From Euclidia mi (Eukaryota > Arthropoda > Insecta > Lepidoptera > Erebidae), in assembly GCA_944739405.2 (NCBI GenBank), contig OX123196.2, positions 52,800,196-52,864,195 of the forward strand: DNA of 64,000 bases, read 5' to 3'. Under the pieces are notes generated by a model, which was given only the letters and a program-made list of their open reading frames with translations, had not been told where the DNA came from and did not search any database. This document shows, piece after piece, positions 20,930 to 31,425 of this stretch (within the stretch, counting starts at the first letter, position 1; every line of letters begins with the position of its first letter). Made by a program: the position numbers and the translations under genes.

Positions 20930-21005
20930 TAACTCAATCATAGCGTAGTGGACGAGACTAACAGCCTACTACGCTAGAGGATCTTAAGTTCAATGCCACG
21001 GTACT
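20930..21005 (+). mobile_element. Decayed tRNA-like SINE head
   Basis: ATAGCGTAGTGGACGAGACTAACAGCC...AGTTCAATGCC keeps the order of A box, anticodon-arm-like part and B box of the neighbouring SINEs but with many changes. Confidence 0.45.
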
Positions 21006-21117
21006 GATCACATACTTTTCATAGTCGTAGCGCATCAAAAGTGTTTATGTTTATACATAAACTAGCTAAATACTGGGCCTCAAACATAGGCCTCAAGACT
21101 AGCTTAGGCACCAGTCG

Positions 21118-21485
21118 AGGCAGCGTTAGCCTAGTGAAGATACCAACGGACTACCATGCAGAGGGTATCGGGTTCGAATCCACGGCGCGCACCACTGACT
21201 TTTCGAAGTTATGTGCGTATTAAATTGTTAATTTTTGCTTGCCCCGTGTCTCGGAGAGCACGGTGCCGGCTGGCAGGAAGATCTTTGACAGTCGTTACGT
21301 GAAGTCAGTACCCTCAAATAAACTGATACTGGTCTATGTCATGGAATATCGCTATCCCTTTGGGTTGCGGAGGTCAGACGCCAGTCGCTCTGTGGAAAAG
21401 TTGATATTCTGTCATATCTGGTTAGACCAGTAAGCGGACCTCGGTCTCCATGCAGCCGGGATAACGCTAGGACGGTGATGATGAT
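21118..21485 (+). mobile_element. Composite SINE (tRNA-like head plus second SINE body)
   Basis: The head is GAGGCAGCGTTAGCCTAGTG...GGTATCGGGTTCGAATCCACGGCGCGCACC, with A and B boxes. It runs into a different body at about 21235 (GCTTGCCCCGTGTCTCGGAGAGCACG...GTTGCGGAGGTCAGACGCCAGTCG...) ending in GGTGATGATGATGACGA. The body recurs alone at 28040-28228. Template switching between two retroposon RNAs, or insertion of one beside the other, would explain it. Confidence 0.7.
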
Positions 21486-21877
21486 GACGACTAGCTTAGG
21501 CACCAGTGTCCCCAAAATAAACTGTACAACTAATGTTCAAACCAAAACTCTATAATATAGCGTTGTGTTGAATAAAGATATTATCATTATTATGAATGTT
21601 GCTTTTGCAGCTGTGGTCAACCGTAATTTGCTCAACAAAATTGGCAATAATGAAGGCAGTTGTCGTTAAATTAATTAATTTGACCCAAAAATTCACGTGT
21701 GGGTACTCAGTATAATTAACTCTGATAATTATTATGAAATAAAAAACAATGCTTGAAAAGACACATTTACTTCTATGATGCAGACACAGTGATTTAATAT
21801 TGCGAACTCTCTGGCTTAAATTAATTTGTAACAACTACAAAGTCATAGTTTCATTTTAATATACTCGTTGCATACAA

Positions 21878-22183
21878 GCAGCGATAGCCGAGTGGTGAGA
21901 CCGATGGACTGCTACGCAGAGGGTCTCGGGTTCGAATCCACGGCACGCACCAATAACTTTTTGAAGTGAAGTGCGTATTAAATTGATAATTATCGCTTGC
22001 TTATCAGTGAAGGAAAACATCGTGAAGAAACCTGCATGTCTGAGAGTTCTCCATGATGTTCTCGAAAGACATGTGAAGTCTGCCAACCCGCAATTGGCTA
22101 GTGTGGTGGCTTCTCATAGTGAGAAGAGGCCGGTGCCCAGCAGTGGGACAGTAAAAGGGCTGATGATTATGATGATAATACTA
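21878..22183 (+). mobile_element. Full-length tRNA-derived SINE with target duplication
   Basis: Flanked by GTTGCATACA at 21867-21876 and 22184-22193. The head GCAGCGATAGCCGAGTGG...GGTCTCGGGTTCGAATCC holds the polymerase III A and B boxes. The body includes GGAAAACATCGTGAAGAAACC and GAAGTCTGCCAACCCGCA, and the tail is GATGATTATGATGATAA. This is a classic lepidopteran SINE type. Confidence 0.9.
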
Positions 22184-22193
22184 GTTGCATACA

Positions 22194-24080
22194 TGTGTAG
22201 TGTTCACTATAGGTGCTATTCTGACGGAAGTAAAACTTAGTTTTATCACAACATTCTTATCGTGCAACCGAACAAAGTATATATATAATTAGAGTGAAAT
22301 AGTACATTTCATGGTTTTAACTTAGAACAAAGTTGAATAGAACCTCATTTATTTAGATAAAATGAGCGCTAGATGGCAGTAGAACTCACTTTTTTACATA
22401 ATCACTTATTCTCACGTTTAATTATTCTTATAATATTTATTTCTAAAGAACAATGGCAGAATTCGGTCTGAGTTTGTTGTGGCGACCTTAAACTTCATAT
22501 GAACAAAACAAATTGTTTTATTTTTCTACGATTTTTAATATTTTCACTTTGTCTCGTTGAAGCTGGAGTATTTTATGATGATAAAAAGCATTCCAATTGA
22601 TTACGAACTAGGTAACTACTTTCATATTTGATTGTTTCCATAGACAATGGTGTGACAGGAATAGACGAGAGTGCTATTTATCCGTATCGATTATTAAAAT
22701 ATAATTATTAAAATGCAGTTATTTAATCTTTAATTAACATTATATCAATAAGCTAATCATTTTTGAAGCAAAACAACTTTTAAATCAAATAAAAACGTCA
22801 CAGCATCGTTTTAATGTTGTATCGATTTCACATAAAATCGATTTAAAATGTGCAGCTCTGCTTTTGTCTTTGGCTGTGACAGTTAGATGCTAAAAATACT
22901 TTTGCGTTTTGATGTCAATCTGACATAATTTTATTTGTTATTTCAAACGTACCTACATTGTTCATTCTTATCTAAAAACTAAAACACCGATATCTTGTTT
23001 TTCCGGGTTTCCCGAGTGAAAATAGAATCATTTATAGACTCTGTTACTTACGCCGAATTTTTTTATATATTTTTTATTACGGTGCGCTTCAATTTAATTT
23101 CAGACATTTCGATGTATGGAGATCTGCCATTGTCCTTTTCTCCATAAAAATATCTGTAAAAAGCAATTTTTATTTTGAAAACAATATTTAAATGTTGAAC
23201 ATTTGTATGTTTCTTAATTTCCTGATTTTCAAACAATGAGCAGCTGTCAAACCATAAAGTAGTAATACTACATTGTCAAACATGTAAGTCAAAGAACAAT
23301 GCCCATTCTCTATACATGCGTTGACCTGTCAGTCAATTTTTTCTGTAGGCTTTGTCTTTAAATCCTACGTGTCACAATAGTGACATTATTATCGTAAATA
23401 AATGTTTATGTAAGTCTTTTTTTATTTGGAGGCCAGGTAAAGAAGATATAATATAAACTATTTTTGAGGTTAAGTACTAAAGAATGTATTACATGGCTGG
23501 ATTAGCCGATGTCAAAAACGTCAAAGTGACGTACGTTGCGTCGTTAAGTACTAACATTTACCCATAGACATGTACAAAAAAGAAGCATATACCAATAAGA
23601 TACAGATCTTAACTGGTCTCTGGTACTAATGAGGAAGTGAGGTCTCGGACAGAGATGATGTGAGGACGGTATGCTGTTGCCGCGTCGATAGAAGCGAGTA
23701 TTAGCCCTAAAGGAGGTGGGATACGCCGCGTTAATTATACGACACCAGGGTTGTGGCGGCCTGAAACATACCTCGTACATACACATACATACGTTGAGTG
23801 GGGATCATGCAGGGAGGTTACCACCTTTATAGGAAATAGGCGCTATAGTAACAATGTTACTGCGTTCTACTTGGTGTGTAGTCTACTTGGTCTGGAGGCT
23901 TACTTAATTACCCCTCCCATCCTTCTTTTATCCCACCCCGCATTTTTTACCCTAGAGCGATCAATCATTGGCTACAGTAACCGCCTATTACCAAGAAGAC
24001 TGGGCTTGTTTGTCACCTTTGTAAAAGTATTCGCCTCTCATTGTACATCATATTTTGTTACTTCAAAGGTATAAACAATA
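22194..24080. other. Unannotated stretch
   Basis: 22194-23500 is AT-rich with no gene seen. 23540-24060 is more GC-balanced and includes GGAGGTGGGATACGCCGCG and CCCTCCCATCC blocks. It may belong to the flank of the transposase gene that follows, but no terminal repeat or domain could be read. ORFs here lack recognisable similarity. Confidence 0.35.
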
Positions 24081-24113
24081 TAGAAAATGAAACACAATAT
24101 ATTATTTTATTAT

Positions 24114-26991
24114 TTATTCTATATCTTCCCTGACCACTATATCCAAAAAAGCTGCTGGGGGTACAATGTTGTCCTGGTACCTGGCCCATCCAAGATACCA
24201 CACTACAGTCATAATGTGCGCACAGCATCCAACTGTGCGAAGACCCACTATGCAGGTACAGCAGTATTCACGAATACCTGCTAGGCCATTTATATTATTT
24301 TTTATTAAAATATAGACATAATATTGTCGTCTGTTTACATGCCTCGACTTAATTCTTCCTTTTAACAATGAGTATTCCTCGTTAGTTTCGAAATTAAATT
24401 CAGATACATCAAATGCTTGTGTACAAACTTCTATCCTATATCCACCATGAAAACGTACGTGTTCTCCATAATAGGAACGTGCCTGGCGGATTTGATATGT
24501 TCCTAAAGAGAATAATATTAATTCATTATATTCCAGTCGGGGGAATAAAACATTATCTGCATTGACAGTCATATTCCTAAAATATGAAGACCTGCGATTA
24601 AGATTAAGATTGGCAACAATTCGAGATAAATTATTTTCTAGTGGCAACCTTTCTCTTATTACATTTATAATTTGGGCAGCATCAGGGCGAACATGCAGGC
24701 GAACACCAAACTTATTTATTAAACTGGCTGCTATTTGGAAGTAAGCCATCATGTTCGGCACACTTTTATTGAAATGGTCAAACCTAAATAATCGATAGTC
24801 TCTTTTAAAATAACCATTTACCACTTCCACCACCCACCTACAAATGGTTATGCATCTGTTTCTATTTGCTTGTTCAGTTGTAAGTTGGTGTTCACCTTCT
24901 CGCAGCGGTTCAGGCATGTAAGCCTTATAATTGCAACTTTCTAATAAACTAATGCTGTCCCTAAAACCCCGATCTAAAATAAAAAAACATCATTCTCTTG
25001 GAAATACCGTCGAAGCGAGGAATTTTCATTATTAAATAAGGAAACCATTATTTCGGCATCAGAGGTAGTTGCTTTGTATGGGCCAAGGCAGTCAACAATG
25101 TATCCATCGCATGCTACAATCAAAAATGGTTTTAAAAGATTTCTATATTTATGCAAAGAGTATGTCTCTTTTTGAAACATATAATTGCTACTTTTATTCA
25201 GATAAATATAAGTTCCATCACAAATCACAACTGCTTGCAAGTTATTATCATTATATATGGCATTTGGGATCATCAAGTTGTGTTGCAATAATTCACTGCG
25301 CTGCGAGGCAATGCATTAATACCTAAATAAGTATTGACAAAATCCTGCAAAAGAATCTCCCTCACTTTACCCATAAGTCGTTCTAAGGTAGTACGTGGTA
25401 CTTCTAATAAAACGGAAATCCTTTGGTCAGAATCACCTGTACGCATCTTAATCAGAACAGAGGCCAACCCCAGAATACCATTTTTAATAGTCATAAGTCT
25501 GGGTACCTCCCGTAATAAAGATAAAAAATGACCTTTTGTCATACCCATCCAGTACCAAAATAAATGTTCATCCATTTCTTGAACAGAATTTAAGCTAGTG
25601 AAGTCTAAGAAAGGCTTAAAGGCATTAACAAAAGAAAAGATATGCTCTACCTGGTTGACAGTAAAGTTAGAAATACTGGTGTCAGCATCATAGAGCGAAT
25701 CCCAGACATTGTTTTGTAAATGTGTTATACAGACACGAGCTAATGGAGGTATATAGAACTTGTGACTGTGTATTAATGTGGCTCTCAGATTATCAGAGAC
25801 TGTATGTAGACCAGTAACATTATCGCATCCAGTGAAACTACAGTGTGAAGCCGTGTTAGGAGCTCTTTTATAATTCGGCAATGTGATAGTACCAGTAACT
25901 TGGGGTACTGGGGAACCGGGCTGGTTTTCATGTACTCTGCCACTATCTATATCTGACTCATCCGAGTCTTGCTGGGCCACTTGATGCTCTTGAGTTTCCT
26001 GTGGTTGATTGTCCATATGGGTAGGAACAGCTGAAACGTTGTCTGGATTTCCAGAAGTTACAGCCCTTTCATCCACTGCACTTGTTTCAGTATCTTCCAG
26101 TCTGCGAGTAGCATCTCTTTTAGTTTTTAACCAGCAGGCATGGCATAAACGATCAGATGGTGATATCTGCAAACTACCACAGCTATCAATGAGGTGGAAG
26201 TTATATTTTAAGCTATAACATAGGTACTATTATTTGATATTTACCTGACGAGGTGCTATTCTCATTTCAACTATTTGCATCATGGTTTGAATGAGAACTG
26301 ATGGGTTCTGTCTCAAAATAAGGTCACTTTGCCTATTGACCAATGATCTTCCACAAACAAGACACACCTCTAAGTGTCCCCATAGAGATGGCCCTGAACT
26401 CTGATCATCATCAGCATGTATCTGAGCATTGACAGCTTGCAGAAATAAGTGGAAACATGCTTCACAGATGAAGTCTTCATCAGTAATCTAGAAACAAAAT
26501 CCTCCATATAGTAAACATAGGTGTAGTACTCAGCAACATTATTATATTGGGAGCTTGTTTCATAATTCTTATTTAATATATAAATCTCATTTTTTTTCTT
26601 TTGAGATTAAAAGGTTACTACTATTGGATAGTTGTTGTGAAACAAGCACTTATTGTTGAAAAACTCATTAACAACTAATGCTTATTTTCAATCACAGAAT
26701 TATAAAGTACTACTATTAATCTGTGTTTTCAATGTATCATTAGATAGATAAAATAAATTAGGATTATTATTGAACCTACAACACTAACAATACTTTAGTA
26801 CCTACCTAATTGTTAACATACATTGGGTTACTATAAGTTACTACTTTACTCACCATAAGTGGAGATATTCTGTCACTGATAAGCGAAACGACTCTTGTAT
26901 CCAGCTGAACGACGAGATGACGGCGGAGTGTATTAACGCATATGTTACAGTTAATGCATAATATAAGCTCTGCCCGACGTCTTGTAGCCAT
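24114..26991 (-). pseudogene. Spliced zinc-finger / DDE transposase-like / SWIM gene with two frameshifts
   Basis: Three exons can be read. Exon 1 is 26991-26854 (ATG, 46 codons, donor ATG|GTGAGTAAAG). Exon 2 is 26487-26245 (81 codons, acceptor TTTCTAG|ATT, donor CAG|GTAAAT). Exon 3 starts at 26166 (acceptor TTTGCAG|ATA). Both junctions are phase 0. Exons 1-3 bring paired cysteines (CINCNIC, CEACFHLF, CLVCGRS, CHACWLK) resembling a ZAD-type zinc module. Exon 3 continues with an acidic linker, a CSFTGCDN cysteine/histidine region, and a DDE_Tnp_4-like core with Asp in VICDGTYIY, Asp in DRGF and Glu in RWVVEVVNGYF. A C-terminal SWIM-like motif (CCTC...CCAH) follows. Frameshifts lie near 25280 and at the T-run near 24979. 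The family is probably PIF/Harbinger or ISL2EU-like; a domesticated gene that later broke is possible. Confidence 0.75.
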
Positions 26992-27039
26992 GATGTTGAT
27001 CAATCGCTTTTTATTTACAAGCGAGCAAAACACTAAACC

Positions 27040-28035
27040 AATCGTGTAGCAAAATCCGAGTCCGTAAAACTAGCCAAAGTAATCGTAAATAGAGGGTACT
27101 GGGGTCCGTGGGGTATGAAAATGTAGTCGAAGGAATCACAAAATCTAGAAATCGCACTGTTCACTCACAAAGTCGTAACCAGCAACTCAGGAGTTGAAAG
27201 GCAACGGATTTGCAAACAAACGTCATAATCACATAGTGAAAAAAAAAACACGTTCCGTTTCATGCAGTTCGATGATTTTATCCTGTGATTTTTATCTTTG
27301 AATTATCATTTAAAATAAATAATATTTTTTAAGGATTCAGTAATAATTGAGAAAACTATTTAAACAATAGAATAGCACAAGTATTTAGTAAAGAAATTAG
27401 ACCACACTACATAGAATACAAAAGGGAATGTTGAAATGGAACGTATAACAAGATAGGTGCTTTATGAATGCGTTCATATTGGCTGCGTTCTATATAAATA
27501 CGTCTACCAGAAGTGATATATTTTAAAAATCAATTTCTTTTTTCTGGGCCTTTAATAAAAAATCTACTTAGTATTTCAAAACCAGCTTAAAATCAGCAAT
27601 TTTTTAATATCAATCGCATTGTAAGACGCACTGATTACATAAAATATATTTGACAGGTCAAAAATGAACATGCTTCTTTGTAATAAAAGCTTTTTGAAAA
27701 TTTAAAAATCTCCGTTAATTTATTTTGTGTGAATGGATATGTTTCTTATTTCTTGTGCATATTTCACCCCGACCCAGTGATTCTGACGATCCTTCTTTCA
27801 TCAACTACTGTGGCAACATATTGGACTCTGATTCCCGCACTCTTCGCCTAGGTACCCATCTTACTTGTGAAATTTTGCATTCCACTGGAATTTAGCAACA
27901 TTCACAGCAATGTCCACAAGAAGATGTTGTGTTTGAAACTGTAATAAAATTTGTAAGTAACTAAAGCCACTTTTATAAGTCATCTAACTGATCGTAATGT
28001 TATCGTTTTGTGTGTAAAGTTTCCTTAAAGTAATG
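27040..28035. other. Unannotated stretch
   Basis: Upstream flank of the transposase-like gene. No terminal inverted repeat matching its 3' side could be found. AT-rich, no ORF of note. Confidence 0.35.
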
Positions 28036-28039
28036 GGCA

Positions 28040-28228
28040 GTCATTTTAAGGAATCAGTACCTTCAAAATAAACTGTCACTAGTCTAAACCATGGAATAGT
28101 GCTATCCCTTTAGGTTGCGGAGGTCAGACAGGCAGTCGCTCTGTGGAAAAACTCATATTCAGCCAAATCCGGTTAGAGGAGTAAGCGGAACCCAGGTTGA
28201 AAACTAAGAGGATGATGATGATGATTAA
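28040..28228 (+). mobile_element. SINE
   Basis: GGAATCAGTACCTTCAAAATAAACTG...GTTGCGGAGGTCAGACAGGCAGTCGCTC...CCGGTTAGA...GATGATGATGATGATTA matches the body of the composite SINE at 21290-21485. Truncated at its 5' end. Confidence 0.8.
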
Positions 28229-28256
28229 AGCTATGAGAAAACCCATTTCTTTTAAC

Positions 28257-29224
28257 CCGGCGAGGATGTGGTGAAAATAGTAACGTGGAGGTTGTGGAGG
28301 GTCTTATTGACCCTGTATATAATTGGGTTTAAAATATCTAAATTTATATTAATGTACCAAATATTAATCAATATTCTTTATATTACATGTTATTTTTACG
28401 ATTCTATTGAAATAAAACGCAGATAAGAGTACAAAATATTATAATTAAATCACTTTTAGCAAAGTACTACAAAATAATCAACTTTTCCATAAACTTTCTA
28501 AACTTACACTAAAAACAACAAAAAGTAACTAACTTCTTGACGATTAACTTTTAATTTGGTACATACGTAGAGATCAATTAGTTGCACTTACAGTCTTATC
28601 ATCAATTATGAACTACAAATTATTATTGTCTGTGATTGCAGCACAATCCTGGCAGAATGAAATAGTGTGTTCTGGACAAATATACTTATGGTAATCTTCA
28701 CAAACATTGGTTGTCTTGCGATGGCGGGCATAAGGACATACTTGGCACCTTTTTGTACACGTGGAACCCTAACCGGTGCTTCTTGTACAGGTTCTCCGAT
28801 GAATTCTCTGATTCTCTTGCGTAGCTCTCAAATGATCTTCCTTTTCGCTACTGTCGGATAACAAGTCGTCTTCACTGTCAGACTGCATTAAAACAAGACG
28901 TATACGCTCATCCTCAAGCTCCTGGCAATTCATTGTGTACGAAAAAACCTAAAATTATAATAATATTAAGTAAAATATATAATTGCAATCTTACATAAAA
29001 ATGTTACATCGCGGTTGTCGTGGGGTCATATTTACCCTTTCTGACTGCACGCACGTGTTGCTCCCGTCACAGGCGGCGGCCGCCTGAACAGGGGCGCGGA
29101 GCGCGCGCGCCGGTCCTTTAGCAACAGCTATTGTGACGTTCAAAACTCTTCGATCGCAGAATAAAAAACTACACACGATTGAAAATTGACAGGGTCAGAA
29201 TGACCCCTCCACATCCTCGCCGGG
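28257..29224 (-). mobile_element. Non-autonomous piggyBac element between TTAA sites
   Basis: Both ends begin CCCGGCGAGGATGTGG and are flanked by TTAA (28253-28256 and 29225-29228), the piggyBac target. The left terminus has an extra copy of a GTGAAAATAGTAACGTGGAGGT-like segment. At 968 bp it is too short for a transposase, but it keeps a minus-strand remnant (see 28630-28935). It would need a transposase supplied in trans. Confidence 0.9.
28630..28935 (-). pseudogene. piggyBac transposase N-terminus joined to C-terminal cysteine domain
   Basis: An ATG near 28932 starts an acidic N-terminal segment (MNCQELEDERIRLVL, DSEDDLLSDSSEKEDHL), the usual start of piggyBac-type transposases. It passes directly to RIHRRTCTRSTG, a TAG, and then the C-terminal cysteine-rich domain (CQVCPYARHRKTTNVCEDY, YICPEHTISFCQDC). 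The whole catalytic DDE core is missing. The cysteine pattern is complete, so a short DNA-binding peptide is conceivable, although the TAG separates the parts. Confidence 0.8.
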
Positions 29225-29499
29225 TTAAAGACACTGAATGTATAAGTATATCCCCTGCAATGATTTTCACTATGCTACAATATCAGGAAGATTGGTAAAT
29301 GAAAAATGGACAGACTGTTTAAAAAAGGCGAGAAAGTGGTGACCTAATCGAAATAGGGACCGAGAGCGTGCTCAGAAAGGTTTTTGTATTACCGTCACTA
29401 ATAACACTTAGCCGAATGATTCGAACAGCTTCCCTTACACCCGACTTGAATGACAATATATTTGATCAATTTGAGAAAATAATAAAAAAATTAGCAAAA

Positions 29500-29680
29500 G
29501 CAAACATACTATGCTTCTCTTAAGTGAAAATCCTGCATATCAAGGACTTTGCCTAATGCCAAAAGTAATATATCATGTGAATTCAAAGAAAATATCAAAC
29601 ATGAAAGTAAAATGTGCAACACAGGTTTTATCCGAACTATAGCTGCCAGCGATTGTATCGCGCAGCCTGCGTGTCAATGA
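29500..29680 (+). pseudogene. Possible P-element/THAP-type transposase scrap
   Basis: One frame reads LCLMPKVIYHVNSKKIS then NMKVKCATQVLSEL before a stop. The MKVKCATQVLS segment recalls the conserved KMKVxxAxQVFS block of P-element-type transposases. It is short and isolated, so chance similarity cannot be excluded. Confidence 0.25.
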
Positions 29681-30419
29681 GATGAATATGCTGCGCCAGA
29701 TGAGTGGAGTCACGCAGTTCCTAATGCAGCCCGCATTAGGAACTTACGCATCTTGAATAAAAAAGTCTCAAAAATTTTGAACAAATATGCACCAAATTAT
29801 TTATTTTTACTTAATGTAAAGTCATCAATAAAGTTTTAACTGGGTCCAGAATTGACTATGATGAAAAATCTCAGATACAACAAAAATGTTATGAATATTG
29901 TAAAAAACGTTTGAAAAATAAAGGGTGCTATTAAACCAATGTTTTATTTTATATAATTTTACAGTACGCAGTTACACACTTCAGTTCAGTAGCATGTACA
30001 TCCATAAGCGAAAACCATGGTTTTCACTTAGGGATGTATATGTAATTGAACCACATAATAAAATAAATTTGTCTAATAATATCTAATAAAGTACCTACTA
30101 TACTTAAAAAATGCTTGAAACGACCGCCAGGTAGCGCTAATAGCTTGAGTGACGTCTCTATCCTCCTATATACAAAGGTACTCTGTGGTACATTTGCCAT
30201 CTATCGGTCTACGTATTAATGTGAGATCGTTGGTCTCTCCTCTCTCTTATTTTTAAATTTTGTTTATAAATATAGTACTTGGAAATGGTCATACTGCAAT
30301 AGGGTTATGGCATGTGTTTTTACTAGCCGGCTGCCTGACTGACGCCAATTGCTGTACCTACTTTGGGTACTAGACAATGGTAATAATGGGTCATAAGTCA
30401 TAAGCCATAACATACATAT
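29681..30419. other. Unannotated stretch with two small inverted repeats
   Basis: An 11-12-bp hairpin lies at 29716-29744 (GTTCCTAATGC arm) and an imperfect ~20-bp palindrome centred on CCATGG at 29998-30037. No genes seen. Confidence 0.5.
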
Positions 30420-30590
30420 TTACTTATACTTACTTTTTTTGTAAATATATACATAGAAACACCCAGACCTAGACAAACATTCATATTCAGGCACACAAGT
30501 GTTTGACATGAGCGGGAATCGAACCCGCGACTTTCGGCGTTGCAGTCGCTTACACTCCCGCTTTGCCAACCGGTCGTCGATTATTGTTAT
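30420..30590 (-). mobile_element. tRNA-derived SINE, inverted copy of the 17937 family
   Basis: On the minus strand the head GGTTGGCAAAGCGGGAGTG...GTCGCGGGTTCGATTCCCGC has clear A and B boxes. The body CAAACACTTGTGTGCCTGAATATGAATG...GGTCTGGGTGTTTC matches 17937-18112. The head looks tRNA-like, but the acceptor ends do not pair, so I do not call it a tRNA gene. Confidence 0.8.
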
Positions 30591-30765
30591 ACCTAAAGGA
30601 TTAAATAGGTAGACATGGAAAAAAACATAGAATGAATGGAAATGAATGGAAATGAATGTCTGTAGGCAAGGATACTGTAACCGAAGCACAGACTGAAGGA
30701 TTATTATTGGTACAATAAATAGCGTCAAAGATGAGAATGTTATGATGAATGTATCCTCCGTCATT

Positions 30766-31015
30766 CAGTGACCAGTGGATAGGGTATGCGACTGCTGAGC
30801 GGAGGTCCCGGGTTCGATTCCCGGGTCGGGCAAAAGTGTTACTGGGTTTTCCCGAATTCTCAGAAGCAGCACGGAGTCTGCTGATGTGCCCGTTAACGGC
30901 AATAGGCTCGTCCCCTATTACGTGGGACCTAAACATTTCATGGTGAAATGTGGATGTAATAATATTACAACTCTGCCTATCCTTACGCGAATACAGACGT
31001 GAGTCTATAAAAAAA
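30766..31015 (+). mobile_element. tRNA-derived SINE (CCCGGGTCGGGCAAAAGTG family)
   Basis: Head CAGTGACCAGTGGATAGGG...CCCGGGTTCGATTCC, body GTCGGGCAAAAGTGTTACTGGG...TCTCAGAAGCAGCACGGAGTC...GGCAATAGGCTC...GTGGGACCTAAAC, tail CTCTGCCTATCC. The same head and first body part are at 56640-56820. A familiar lepidopteran SINE. Confidence 0.85.
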
Positions 31016-31079
31016 TGTCCAACATACAAACACACTTGCGAATTTATATTATTAGTAGGGATTATTATGTTCGAGCGAG

Positions 31080-31425
31080 GCACGAAACAGCGTCCAGACC
31101 GCGGCAAAACAAAAAACCAAACTCGATGGCTCGGCCGCTCGGTCGCTCGCCCGCGGCGGCACACCCGCTTGCCTCGGCCGGGGCACGTCCACACAGAGCG
31201 CGCAGCCTCGCGCGCCAATTCCTCGCGAGGCTGCGCGCTCTGAGTGGACGTGTCTGATTCGGTAGCTCGGGCGCACGTATGCGGCCGGCTGCGGCTGCCG
31301 TGCGCTTTCCTCGACCGAGCCACGTCCACACAGACCGAGCAGCCTCGCGAAGCATTTTCCGCGCGAGGCTGCTCGGTCTGTGTGGACCCGCCTATTGATT
31401 CACGAGCGTAGCGAGTGAATCAAAG
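31080..31425. repeat. GC-rich block with two related long hairpins
   Basis: Hairpin A: arms 31184-31212 and 31224-31252 (29 bp, one mismatch, 11-base loop). Hairpin B: arms 31324-31349 and 31362-31387 (26 bp, perfect, 12-base loop). Their arms share GTCCACACAGA and GCAGCCTCGCG but differ at two internal positions, and each difference is matched in the opposite arm. A short third stem (TTGATTCAC / GTGAATCAA) lies at 31395-31423. Long ORFs on both strands are by-products of GC richness. Confidence 0.9.

Noticed and set aside
28667..28861. Plus-strand 64-codon ORF
   Set aside because: Antisense shadow of the piggyBac C-terminal cysteine domain.
30500..30591. tRNA gene on the minus strand
   Set aside because: Good B box, but the acceptor stem does not pair and the sequence continues into a SINE body shared with 17937-18112.
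30601..31329. 242-codon minus-strand ORF
   Set aside because: It runs through a SINE and GC-rich hairpins; composition-driven with no recognisable domain.
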